This document shows positions 1-11,208 of a DNA stretch of 64,000 nucleotides, piece after piece. The DNA lies in NCBI RefSeq assembly GCF_000203795.2, contig NW_006281103.1, forward strand, positions 1,001,658-1,065,657. The letters are read 5' to 3'. The notes beneath the pieces were generated by a model. It ran no database searches, was not told where the DNA came from, and worked only from the letters and a program-made list of their open reading frames with translations. The position numbers and the translations under genes are program-made. Origin of the DNA: Batrachochytrium dendrobatidis JAM81 (taxonomy: Eukaryota > Chytridiomycota > Chytridiomycetes > Rhizophydiales). Position 1 is the first letter of the stretch. Every line of letters starts with the position of its first letter.

Positions 1-818
1 AAACGGGTTACTCGAATACGAGCACCACTATATTCTCCATCGAATAAACTGGTCTTTCAAACTGTAGGATTGAGCACATCACTGAACATACCCATTGACT
101 GATTATCAAATGGCTGTTTAGAATCAGTGATGATGGTAGTGATTGGGATGAACCCACTTGAATGATGACATTCCAACAGTTGAACAAATTACCTGTGAGA
201 GAGCTAGTCAGCAGCAACAGTACAATCAAAAGACGTGCGATAACAGCTGATATGCTCAACATGATTGATGCAGACTCAAAGAAACAAGTAGAAATGGTTG
301 ATGTGCAACCAACAGCGGTCTTGCAGTGGCGACAGCAAGTTGTCTAAAGTGGTTGTAAAATTAAAGCGGTCGAAAAACCCTTAAAATTGCTCAATGAAAT
401 CCAAGACTACCCGATACAGCACACAGCTAATTTAACCATTTTACCAATTTTATTCCACAAACTTGACCAGCAAGTCACATGCCATGAGTTGATGTTGTGA
501 CCCTTTGTTAAACACTGTCGCTTGGTGTAATAAGTTGTTGATGTAAATCCACTCATTCTGCTCTTGGTCACCTATTGTAACGCTCAAAGTTGATTGAAAA
601 TCATTCAACGCCTTTTTAAAGTAAAATTGAGTTTGATAGCAAGACTCGTTTACATTGTATCGTTGCATTTGCCATTTAAACTCGACGCTATTTAAACCAA
701 AAAAAGACCATGCAACTAGAATCGCAATATCTAAAATAGATATTGCAATCAAATTTTTATTAGGTAGCAAATATCACGTAAAAGGCAAATGTTACTTTTG
801 ATGGAAAACAAAATGAAA
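1..818. other. Left-edge region without a supported gene
   Basis: No gene can be supported here. On the minus strand 8-262 is an 84-codon frame that begins with a real ATG and a strongly hydrophobic, signal-peptide-like stretch (ARLLIVLLLLTSS), but it has no recognisable domain. A second minus frame at 450-770 lacks an ATG, so it would need an upstream exon that I cannot find. The 48 bases next to 818 are the 3' flank of the SR-protein gene. Confidence 0.4.
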
Positions 819-2852
819 CTAGTCTCGCTTGGGAGACTCGGAATGATGGCGAGGAGGTGTGATGGATCGATCACGACGGGGGGAAACAGAGCGATCACGA
901 CGAGGAGAAACAGAGCGATCACGACGGGGGGAAACAGAACGATCACGACGAGGAGAAACAGAGCGATCTCGGCGGGGAGAACTGCGACGGCCGGGTGAGC
1001 TACGACGGCCGGGTGAGCCACGGCGATCAGGAGAGCGTCTGGCGTCGCTGTCCTTTCCATTGGCAGCATCACGATCCTTGACAGAAATCACAGCACCTTG
1101 AAATTCAGTCTTGTCAAACTGTTCAATGGCAGAGTTCTTGTCAGTCTCGCTGGTGAATTCGACAATACTGAAAACATGGATTGATTTAGCAAACTAACAA
1201 TACGTAATGCTTTAAACAGTTTCGGCCTTGTATAAACTTACCCATCTCCACTATTATCAATGTTGGTGAAAATGACATCGCCGACCTTGCGGAACAAATC
1301 CTTCAGATCCTATTCAATGGAAATAGATAAAATACAAGTACCCAGATAAAATGCAAAACAAGGCAAGTAAAGACAAAACAAAAACAGTTAGAATCATCAA
1401 CGAAATTGAGCCATGGCCATCCAAGGGAAGATAGAGTAAGACATGATCCAAGAAAGATTTCCGAGATTCCCATCCTTGGTCGTCTACCAAAAGTAGAAGT
1501 AATTGAGACCATCAAGAATCCGTGAGATGAACAGAATATTTAGCCATTGAGCCTTAACAAGCCTAGTCCAGTAGGCTTTGGCAATCAAAGTCAGAGCCAG
1601 ATCAGTCAGAAAAGAAGCACCATAGGTGTTTGGGTGATGCGTTCTGGATAAAAGCAGCGAAATCCCAAGATCCGCAGAAATAAGCCATGCTTATCAACTT
1701 CTTATTAAACGAAATTCCCAAAGGAAACACTCAATAAAAAGTAGATATAGCAGGTCGTAAAATCATGGCTATTAAAAGATGGCAACCCCAAGATCCAACT
1801 TAAAAAACAGAAGACAGATGCTTGATCCAGTAGGATACGCTAGTGTACTGATCGGATCCAGTTTCCCCTGTGAATCAGATTCTTTAGCCATATACAGAAG
1901 TTTAATCCATCCAGAAGATCCACAAAAGCAAGACTGTCACCCAGATTGACATTCTATTCTTCCTAATGGCAGTCATCAACCCAAAAAGCTCAACATAGCA
2001 AGGGGTAGGTAGACTAGTGTAGATAATTCTATCAATAAAAGATCAAGCAAGATATGTAGGCTGTTTTCATCGCCATTAGATAGACTCCATATTGACTAAT
2101 CCACCATAACAAAACTTGCCAAATTTTCCAAAACAATCCAAAACAAGATACACCAGTACTCATCTCCATTCCAAAACAGAACAAAACTGCCAGCAGCCTT
2201 TTAAAAGAATACAATTCATATTTACCTGCCACGAAGTTCTAGCAGGCAGACCTTGGACAACAATCCCGTAATCACCTCGACGTAGACTTGAAGAAGCAGG
2301 ACGATCACGACGATCAGATCCAGACTTGGCAGGCTGGACTGACAGCCTCTCCCGATCATAGCGAGAACCATCAAGCTCACGAACACAGTCTCGAGCGTCC
2401 CTGGAGTCGCTGTATTCGACAAAGGCAAATCCATTGAGGCATCGAACGTCACGAATGCGACCGAATTCTCTGGCAAGACGCTCAACTTCACGTTCAGTGA
2501 TATCTCTTGGGAGGCGACCTACAATTGAATTAAAGAGTGATGGTATTAAGACTAGAGCCAGTGATGGAGTATGGATACCCATGGACAGTATTGCACAATG
2601 CAATTTAGAATGAACAAGAAAAGGAAAGTTGAGCAAAGACCATGACTGCTGGCTTCCAAGTCAATGGAAGCATCAATAGCCAGAACAGTACTGAAAAAGA
2701 AGAATGCTCACACCAGTGACATGTAAACCACAATGACAAAAAGAACAAAGAACAACTGTCAAGGCTTCAAGAGTGCCATTCAGACATGAACAATGACAGA
2801 AAAGCACCAACAGTAGCTCACCAATGTAAACTCGAGTGTATCCGCTGCTCAT
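819..2852 (-). CDS. SR-family splicing factor, SRSF1-like (two RRMs plus RS domain)
   Basis: Nuclear pre-mRNA splicing factor that binds exonic enhancers and recruits U1 snRNP and U2AF. Four exons (2852-2822, 2518-2226, 1309-1242, 1167-819) give 246 residues. RRM1 covers about residues 7-75 with RNP2 VYIGRL and RNP1-like NGFAFVEY. A second, pseudo-RRM starts near residue 95 and carries the SWQDLKD heptapeptide diagnostic of SRSF1/4/5/6-type proteins; this motif is created exactly by the exon 2/3 join. The C-terminus is an RS domain of about five RRDRSVSP-like repeats, the substrate of SR protein kinases. The start MSSGYTRVYIG matches family N-termini. The 916-nt intron 2 and 303-nt intron 1 are long for this window and are candidates for autoregulatory splicing. 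The same strand continues to the ClC gene, whose stop codon lies 72 nt upstream of this start. Confidence 0.9.
868..985 (-). repeat. 24-bp tandem repeat encoding the RS domain
   Basis: About five copies of a 24-bp unit (plus-strand core cgatcacgacg followed by gggaaacagag or a near variant) lie in the last SR-protein exon. Each encodes an eight-residue SPRRDRSV-type unit. A shorter 18-bp repeat (core cgacggccgggtgag) follows at about 986-1020. Because the unit is a multiple of three, copy-number change keeps the frame. The opposite strand is also open through the repeat, which produces spurious Arg-rich frames. Confidence 0.85.
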
Positions 2853-2924
2853 GTTGTAATCACAATAATGCTGACAAGTTGAACAAGTAATAAAAACTAC
2901 AATTTCATTGAATTCAAAAATCAT

Positions 2925-5900
2925 TCAATGTTGCCCGCTGTTGCCCGCTGCTGCCCGCTGCGCTTCCTTGTTGCTTAGAAATATCAACAGCCGTTTCTTG
3001 TGAATCAAACCAACAAATTTGCCCTCTGACACCACACACAGTGTTCTCACTCCTAGTTTAATAAACAGTTCTACAACCAGTTCGATTGACGAGAGTTCAG
3101 ATACTGACAGTGGTGTCTATGTTCATCAATCAGTTAGAACAGGCAATCGGTCAATTCAAAAAGCATAAACAATTCATGACAATGTGAAAATATCAATTTC
3201 ATGTCAAACAGTCGAATCTCATTAAAAATTACCTGATCTACCCATTGCGATACATCAACTGGCGTTGCATTCGATCCACTCTCTGGATCACTATGGTTTG
3301 CATTATCCGCGGCTAAAGTCGCTTGCGATACAGATCCATCCATATCGAAATCTAATGGCTGTTGCAGTACTGGTGTAGTGGGTGCATCTATACTTTGCTC
3401 AGTAAAAGATTGTATCGCTAGGTTCTGAAACACCAATTTTTGTGGTGACTGGGGTGCGTTTTTTACCATGATTAGTGCATGCTCCAACTCTGTTTGCGAT
3501 ATGTATCCTAAAAGCATTTCATTGTCCTTGACGACTGGAAGTCCACCATCTTTTGAGGCATAAGTTTGTTCTAAATAAAATACAAATATTAGTGCAAACC
3601 AGATAGACTATTTGATGATGGAAATCAACTTACCAAGCTTGGCTAATTTTGTTTCAACATCCTCTACATCATACACTTTTCCAACAAATAGTCGATCTCC
3701 ACCACGCACCATAATATCCCTAGCTGACGCTGGATCACTTACAAGAGTCCGCTTATGGTTTAGATATGGATACCCACTGCGCTTGATAATCACATCATAG
3801 ATTGATTCAGATCCGAACGCGTCGCCAACCCATTTAGCTACCATGATGCTTACCATGAGTGGTAGTACATATGTCAGTCCACCCGTAAGCTCAAACATAA
3901 TGATCGTAAGTGAAACTAAAAGTCATGATAAAAATGAAATTGAGTAAAAGTCGGCCCAGTTGAATTGAAACATGTTCAACCCTACCTGTCATTCTTGTCA
4001 CTCCACTGATTGCTGCCGCTGCTCCAACCATAGCATACAAGCCTGGAGTAATACACTCTTCTCTGCCTTGACAAAATGAAAACACCCACGAAGTGGGATA
4101 CATTGCTTGTACATATAATCCAAATACCCCAAGAATACGTCCAGCACATGCTCCAACAACCATCGAAGGAACAAACAAGCCAGCAGGCACTTTGATACCA
4201 AATGTAAAAATCATCAAAACAAGCTTTGTCACTAGAGCAAAAAACAGTGATAACATAATGGCAGGGTAATCTGAATGACATAAAAAGTTTCTGGTCTTTG
4301 TGTCCGAGTCACATTCGCTGAATAAAAATGCCACCAGTTCACCATTTCCAATTCGTGTAAATGGCATCGTGTAGCTTATAGCATTGGTTGCTAGTGCTAT
4401 AATCAACACCTCAAGCACGGGGTGTCGGGGAATAGATGTCGCTGCACGAAACTTGGCCAGATAGGTCGTTGCTTTGATAAACACTGTTCCAAAAAGACCC
4501 TGCAGCATTGTAAATTTCAAATTCCAATTAAAATCAGATTACCGTTTTATACATGCATGGAATTTAAAATCATCACCAGTTTAAATATTCCAATGCGGTG
4601 ATCAGAAATATATAAATCATGCAACTTACCCCAAATATACCAAGAATTAGAAATGGTATAAGCTCGATTGGGTGCCATTCTTTGTTATATGAGACTTGGA
4701 ACATGACCAGTTTTCCCGTTCCAAGAGGATTAATCAGCTATACGCAGACCATGTTAGTAAACTAGATGTACCATTGAAATTTTAAATTTCAAAATATTAC
4801 CTTGAGTGTAACAGCCGCAACCAATGCACAGTAAAAACTTCGCCACATTGTTTTGAGTGGAAAATAATAGGATACTTCCTCAAGCGAAAACAAAACACCT
4901 CCAATAGGTGCACCAAATGCTACAGATACACCTGCAGCACACGCGGCTGACATAAGCTCGCGACGCTTGCCCTCGTTTTTGGCATATTTGGCAAACAGTC
5001 TTGAAAATACGTTGCCCAACGCACAAGAAATATGCACAAGTGGTCCTTGTACGCCCACTACCAATCCAGAGGCAATTGAAAACACCTATCGTATAGGATC
5101 CATGAAAAATAAATTTCAGCGACTCACTTGTTTCAAAATAATAAAATAGACAATACAACTTACAATACCAAGCGTTTTCAACACCAGTGTGCGTACTCCA
5201 AGATACCCTCTGATAACAAACCCGCCTAAAATGATTTTGACTTCAGGCACACCGCTCCCAGCAGCATGAAATAGTACTCTACGTACAGGTTTCTCGTTCA
5301 AATCCAGCATATATTCCAATCTTGCAGTGCTCTGAGTCAGCACGGGCGTAGAATGACTACTAGAATTTTCCAGCTGATTGGCATTTAACGCGACAGAAAC
5401 CCCAGAATGGTTTGCGGTAATCGAAGTGGTAGAGGTAGGCTGTGATACTGCTTCTTGTGCATCCCGAGAAATTATATCTGGATCGACTGGACTCGTTGCA
5501 CTTTGCATGACAATCATGGACGAGATACCTGCAAACACAACTGCAAGAGCAACATACATTGAGTAGGCTACCAAGTATGAATTGGTAGATTCAGGTAGAT
5601 TCTGAAATTGAAGAAAATACTCTGGCCATGCTTTCCAGTCGGTACAGTTGGGAGCATCGCGACTACAGCAGATGTTTCGTCGGTAAAAAAAGCCAGTTGT
5701 GCAAAACCCATATCGAAGGTCATTCAACCACGAATAGGATACATCAACAAGTGATGCAACCGCACCCGACGCAACACCTAGTTATTTTGCATCATGATGT
5801 CAGTATCAATCTGTAGTTTACTTTTAATAGGACTATGAAATACTTGCCAATAATTGTCAATACAATCCAAGCCTGAACAGCATCCATACGCTTTGCCATT

Positions 5901-7041
5901 CTCCCCGAAACGGATTTTTTGCTTCTCAATCCACGCATACGTACACGCTCCTTGACATGATCATGAATCCAATCAATAGTAGTGTAATCATCGTACCAAA
6001 CTCTCATGCCACTGTTGGTTGCATCGCCGACTTCATCATAAACACCAGTACGTTGATGAGGAAGTCGCATCCATTTGGGTCGATGATGACCAAAAATGCC
6101 AGGTAAACCCACTGTGGTATCCATTGGTTGAACATCACCACCCGCCCACGAGCGACGATGAAGAAATTCATGATTAAGGGGGGAACTACCATTCAGATCA
6201 GGATGTTGAAGTCGAGAATGTACTGTATCTGATAATGGTGATGCGGTCAATGAGGATGACTGACTATTTCTTCCGAAACTTGTTGATGCAAATGCAAGTG
6301 GTGACCAAGAGTGTCTGTTGGCAGATGCGACTGGATAAGAGCGCTTATTTCGCAGCAATTTCAATCTTGCTTGGCGCTGCGGAGAACTGGCTGGAGTCGA
6401 TGCAAGTGATTTGGGTAAAAGTAGACTAAAAATAGATACAATTCATCAGCAGCAAGTACGAGATATTTTAGGAATAAACGAATTTATGGATTTGAATTCA
6501 ATCTACATTCTGTAAAGCCGAACCTGGTTTCCGACTCTTGTTCATCCGTATCATCGTATGAATTGGCTACAATCTGCTCGGGAGAATGTGACAATGTCAC
6601 TCCATTCAAGTCGGGACTATTTCTACCAGGAGTATTAATATTAAACGCTACTCGACTCTTGCTTGCACCAAGTGGCGATTTCTTGGTTTCATTTTCAATA
6701 GTAGACTGAATGGGCCGAATTTCAACAAACGAGTTGCTACTGCTAGACGCTGCTGGCTGCTGGCTAGGAGATTCCTGTGTTTTCCTTGACTGACTGAATG
6801 CATCAGACGGACATTCAGCATCGTTTTCGTCGCTCTCATCATCATCCATGCTCTGATCAAGAGAATCTGATGCTGTATTGGAGTCAAGACCATTTACTGG
6901 ATGATCAGTATATGAATGAGAAGACTGTCGATTCCGTCTGTTCTTACGGTCCTTGAATAACTTGAACGGCCATTTCTGCTTCAGAGCCTGCAATGGTTTG
7001 GCTGCTTCCTTCTTCAGCGTATTCCGTTCACGTTCCAGCAT
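2925..7041 (-). CDS. ClC-family chloride channel/transporter with CBS pair
   Basis: Intracellular-type chloride transporter of the ClC-3/4/5 and yeast Gef1 group, expected in endomembranes. Nine exons: 7041-6524, 6425-5848, 5777-5164, 5085-4801, 4737-4630, 4499-3986, 3915-3634, 3570-3233, 3116-2925; 1142 residues. Seen: GSGVP selectivity motif in exon 3, the [10 protein letters not shown] segment with the proton-glutamate position, [15 protein letters not shown], and a C-terminal CBS pair (about residues 920-1130). The second selectivity motif reads GVQGP instead of GKEGP, so the gating glutamate is glutamine. Intron 2 (5847-5778) has a GC donor. Intron 1 has a weak GTTCGG donor, and exon 1 (acidic, Ser-rich, about 170 residues) might belong to another transcript; the ATG at 7041 is the first in frame but an upstream non-coding exon is possible. 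The last residues (AAAGNSGQH) are encoded by a short GC-rich repeat. Confidence 0.9.
2931..2960. repeat. Short GC-rich repeat at the ClC C-terminus
   Basis: Three near-identical TTGCCCGCTG / CTGCCCGCTG decamers in a row, translated on the minus strand as the alanine/glycine-rich tail of the ClC protein just before its stop codon. It is much more GC-rich than the flanking DNA. Confidence 0.7.
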
Positions 7042-7208
7042 TTCCTCGAAACTATTGAAGCGGAACAAAACTTCGCGACAAACTCGAAGCTAAAACAATT
7101 GTTCAATTTGCTCGCTAAACGATGGGCATTTGATTCTCTCCACCCCTCAAACAGCCAACCATTAAAAAATCAAGTCGTTTCTGTCAGATTCAAATGATTT
7201 TTAATTAT

Positions 7209-8332
7209 TCAAATAAATCCAATCTTGTTTGCAACATCAAGTGCATCAGCATCTGCAACAAGGCGAACGTATGCCTTCTTGAGTCCATCGGGCCTAGAAT
7301 GATAGCAGTGGTGAGATAAAAAAAATAAAGTTGGATACAAATAGGATCATTAATTACCTGATAAGAGTGTTGACCTTGGCAGCATCAACATCATACAGCT
7401 CCTTGACTGCATTCTTGATCTGCTTCTTGTTTGAACGGATATCGCAGATAAAGACAAGTGTGTTGTGGCTCTCGATCTTCCTCATGGCACTCTCTGTGTT
7501 AAGAGGGTACTTGATGACCTGATAGTGATCAAGAAGAGCAGCTCCGCTAAATAACCTGCGACTGCGAAGATACTTTGGGTTACGGGGAAGAGCCAAAGTC
7601 TTGGGTCGACGAAAAGTAGCGCTGGAGTGGAACTTGCGAGCAAACTTGACAGTGCCCTTAAGAACAGCCTTCTTGGCATCAGCAGCCTTTTGGACAGATT
7701 CGGTCTCTAAGCAAATAGCAATATTGACACTTGATTAGAATCAAATTCGATCATGCAATGGATCTCAATCCAGAAAACTCCAAGTCCGTAATAGTAAACT
7801 ACCACAATGAAAGCAAATCTAGTAGTGGATACCAAGACTTTCAGGCCGAATATTCTGATATTTGACTGACAAATATCAGAATACAGATCCTGTTCGTCTC
7901 TATGAAAATCAGCATGCTAAAAAATTGTGTTGATTCCATTCAAGTGGCTGCTACACAGAATTTCAAATATCAATGCCGAGATATCCTTATTTGATTCATC
8001 ACTTGAACGATAAAGTTGTTGGTTCAAGGATCAAAACAAATGTTGATTCATCCCTGTCAATCGACCACTTCAAAAAGCCATATGCGTGAACCTATGACCC
8101 AACCAATCAGTATTTGGGTCATCAACTAGATTGCAGAGTATAACGCCCGAGTATATTGTTGGTTTGACAGCGGATTGACGTGGTAGACGAAAAACAGCCA
8201 AGTCTAGTTGGTCTTGGCAAGAATGTATTTCAAGATAAACAAGAGCAATGTCATTACAATGAGGAATCTCCTCATATGATGATTACAAGTTAGTACATGA
8301 CACTTGCACTCACTCTTCGCAGGAGGAGCCAT
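7209..8332 (-). CDS. RPL25: 60S ribosomal protein uL23 (RPL25/RPL23A)
   Basis: Large-subunit ribosomal protein at the peptide exit tunnel, the docking site for signal recognition particle and nascent-chain factors. Three exons (8332-8314, 7706-7358, 7293-7209) give 150 residues. The N-terminus MAPPAKK is followed by a basic region, then the uL23 core with [28 protein letters not shown] and the end KIGFI, all typical of eukaryotic uL23. Exon 1 is only 19 nt and is separated by a 607-nt intron, the usual arrangement for fungal ribosomal protein genes with a long first intron. That intron holds a perfect 14-bp hairpin. Confidence 0.96.
7851..7883. repeat. Perfect 14-bp inverted repeat in RPL25 intron 1
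   Basis: TATTCTGATATTTG at 7851-7864 and its exact reverse complement at 7870-7883, separated by five bases (actga). In the pre-mRNA this would form a 14-bp stem with a 5-nt loop, about 430 nt after the 5' splice site and 140 nt before the 3' splice site. Confidence 0.85.
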
Positions 8333-9017
8333 TACAACAGTGTGGGTTCGTGGAGAGAAGAAAAATTGAAACTCGGCGACAAAATCAAATCCAAATCTGC
8401 AGTTGTGTTTGGGGACTGGCATGCTTTGGTGGCTACACTCTTATAATTGTGTGGTTTTAGAGCTCAAACTGCACTGTTGTGCTATTCTTTCATTTGCTGT
8501 TTTACAGTCTAGTCCCTATGATGACAGTTATATAGGGTGTTCAACTTCAATTACTGCGCCACATTTCTCGGGCTCGCTACTGCAATTGTCCTGCGCAAAA
8601 CCGGTAGTCAAGCACTGTTATGCTAGTCTAGCACTTGAAACAATAAACCATGTCCAGTTATGATTCAGATTTTCAAATCTCTTTGGAAAACTGTCAAAAG
8701 AACAACTGTGACACAATATCTAATTGCTCCCAAGCTGAAGATCAAATGCCCTGATTGCCCATTACAAAGCGCGACTTTGTTCTGTTGTGGAATTGTTCTT
8801 GCCAGTTTCTGCTATTTTATGCTTTCGCCCTCAAATCACCAATACTCATTTCATTCAACTTTAGCCATTATTCGCCCTCAATTTTATATCTAAGCTAGGT
8901 CGACTATCTTAAAATTTCTCTAACACGGCTTCCACTAAAACAACAAATCTGTCAAGAAATCAATCTATCGCAATATAGAAACTCGTTTACATCTATACTC
9001 CAGTTAAAATTTTAAAC
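8333..9017. promoter_or_regulatory. Divergent intergenic region RPL25 / 7TM gene A
   Basis: The 5' flank of RPL25 (minus) and of the first 7TM gene (plus). No supported gene: plus frames at 8403-8663 and 8660-8893 lack recognisable domains or plausible splice context. The bases just before 9018 are A/T-rich (ttaaaattttaaac), as before the other array members. Confidence 0.4.
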
Positions 9018-10249
9018 ATGTCAAGAGCACTGCAACTATCAACAATGTCAATTAATATAGAATATGCTGCATTAGTAGTAACCATTCTAGGAATCTCAGC
9101 TGGTCCTGTATTTGTTTTTTGGTCTATTTCACACTACAGAGTACGACCGTCACGGTATTTTTTAGGATTATGCCTGTGTGTTCTTCTGGCTTGGGCTATC
9201 CAGGTTATGCGTTTTGCTTCGCCAAATATCGATCCGAGATCAATATCAATTTTCGATACAATATCAACCAACCTGTTTTTTATCGGATTGCTAGCTTATT
9301 CCCTAATCCAAGCGCGAATTATGCGCATCTTTCTGGATTACAACTTGCGTGTTTGGGCTTTACGTGGCCAGATCCTTTTAATCGTATCATTTTGTCTATG
9401 TACACCTGGTGTGTTACTCAATGGAATAATATATGACAAAAACACAGATACAGGGATATGGGTGATTGTAAGTCTGTTGGTCAGATTCGGTTTTTCATTG
9501 TCCTGTCATGAATCCTTGCACATTTGGCAATATGCCTGTTTATGCTACTTTCCAATGTACAACACCGATATTTGTGCAATCCCAATAATTTTACTGCTTT
9601 CCACAATCCCAGCATGCTTAATAATGATTGCTGAATTGATACACTAACTACATTTCAACTTCAACGTTTCTAGTGGTTTCAATCCAGTTACATATTTATC
9701 ATTATCGCACTGATTTTTGATTTTGTACAGAGCTACATTGCTTTATCATTTTTATCTCGAACCATTATCAAAATGTACGAATCAACAAATTCAGACAATA
9801 TGCTTACCGATGCGGTCAAACGGGGCATTCATCGAAATCGCAATCTTTTGACGGCTCTGATTCTTTCGGTTGTTATATGCGATTTAATTGCTATTTGTGC
9901 TAGTCTGTTGATTGTCCCAGCCGGTGCACCTCATGACGTCAGAGTATTATGGCATTCAGCAGGTAGACAGATTGGTGTCTCTATGGCTCCTTTTCATTGT
10001 ATAAGCGGCACATTGTTGTTGGAAAATATGCGTGATTTTAAAAAGATTGCAGAGCAATATCGGCTGAACGCTATTGAACGGAAAAGCAGGTTGACATTGG
10101 GGGCTAGCACTTCATCCAAGTCTTGGTCGTTTAAAACATCTGGCATTTCATATACAGTTCATGCCCCGCCAATTTCGATGGTATCCTACGTGTCTGAAAA
10201 TCCAACCATCCAGGAGGTGAGCTATAAGATTTCTTGCATATATTTATGA
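9018..10249 (+). CDS. Seven-transmembrane receptor-like protein, array member A
   Basis: Predicted plasma-membrane 7TM protein, family not recognised. Exons 9018-9467 and 9674-10249 give 341 residues. Four hydrophobic segments lie in exon 1 (near residues 14-36, 48-67, 85-108, 117-140) and three in exon 2, so the topology fits a receptor with a very short outside N-terminus. TM3 ends in ARIMRIF, a basic patch like the DRY position of GPCRs. After TM7 comes the family signature LLLENMRDFKKIAEQYRL, probably an amphipathic eighth helix, and a polar tail. The start MSRALQLSTMS matches the MTTALRLSTIS starts of its paralogues. The intron (206 nt, GTAAGT) is phase 0 after residue 150, as in B-D. 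It is the most divergent member. No G-protein coupling evidence exists in the sequence. Confidence 0.75.
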
Positions 10250-11208
10250 CGCAACCACTCTTATTGATTAGTAAAATTGTGAATTTGAATACTAATGCTG
10301 TATTGTGTAAAAATAGTGAGATATGTTATTACGATTCAACACCATACAAGTATCCCTTGATCCACAAGTTGTCATCATTCATTTTTCAAAATATTTATAA
10401 ACTACATCTTTAGCCCTGCTGATAATTATTGAAAATTGCTAAAAATTTACTTTTACAAGATACCCGGCATCATCCACCATTGACTTACTGTTGATTTGAT
10501 ATAATAATTAATCACATCTTGTCCAACTGAATGTACATTTATGCGTTTGAAGTTGGGTACGCGCATATTGCGACTATTGGATCAGGCTATTTTATCTTGA
10601 TGTTTTTCCGAGCTGGCTATATTAAACAATCATACAAATCAAATAATGTATTACAAATTGCAAACAATTGTAGTTTTAATCAACACTCTTTCACGTGGGC
10701 CTGTAAACTATGTAAAAGCATTCTATTACAACTGTATTCATGCAAATGGAACACCAATAAGCGTGCCAAATACATGATACACCCTCAGTCACATGGAGTG
10801 ATTGGTGTTGGTTCTCTCCAAATTTACTGAACAATACTATGCCCTTCAAACTCTGACTAAACTACATATTCACTGATTAAGCATGGGGTTCCAATCGCTC
10901 AATATACAGCAATGTCGCGAGGTATGGAGTTTCACATTGTTCATTCTTAAACTGCTGACAATCACTTGAATAAAAATGGGTTTGTACAACATGCCATCCA
11001 AGACACTGAGAAATAGTCGAGAATTTCTATTGAAAAATCAGCCAGTTTTTAGTAGAAAAACGGAAAGAATATTTGGCCATTGTTTATTCCAAAGCAAGAC
11101 AAGACTGCAAGATAAATACAAGCGCTAATTTTACGTAAATACGGCTGAAATATTTGCCTAAAACTATCAATTTATATTAGCAATCACTCCAAATTATACC
11201 TAAATTAA
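10250..11208. other. Intergenic region between 7TM genes A and B
   Basis: AT-rich. A plus frame at 10531-10830 (99 codons) has no domain and no paralogue among its neighbours, so it is not called. At 11106-11153 lies GCAAGATAAATAC followed by TTTTACGTAAATACGGC, a two-part motif that recurs before gene D and resembles motifs elsewhere in the window; it ends about 55 bases before the start of gene B, a promoter-like position. Confidence 0.4.

Noticed and set aside
450..770. Minus frame with hydrophobic N-terminus and one Cys, secreted-protein-like
   Set aside because: It begins at a TTG with a stop just upstream and has no usable ATG; no upstream exon fits between 770 and the SR-protein gene.
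859..1101. Plus-strand frame of repeated SRRGETER units
   Set aside because: It is the antisense of the 24-bp RS-domain repeat; repeats with a period divisible by three keep several frames open.
6484..7041. Acidic Ser-rich exon as a separate gene upstream of ClC
   Set aside because: It joins ClC exon 2 in frame through a weak GTTCGG donor and has no good stop or 3' end of its own context; treated as the ClC N-terminus with caution.
10531..10830. 99-codon plus frame between 7TM genes A and B
   Set aside because: No similarity to the 7TM family or other domains, and no splice context.
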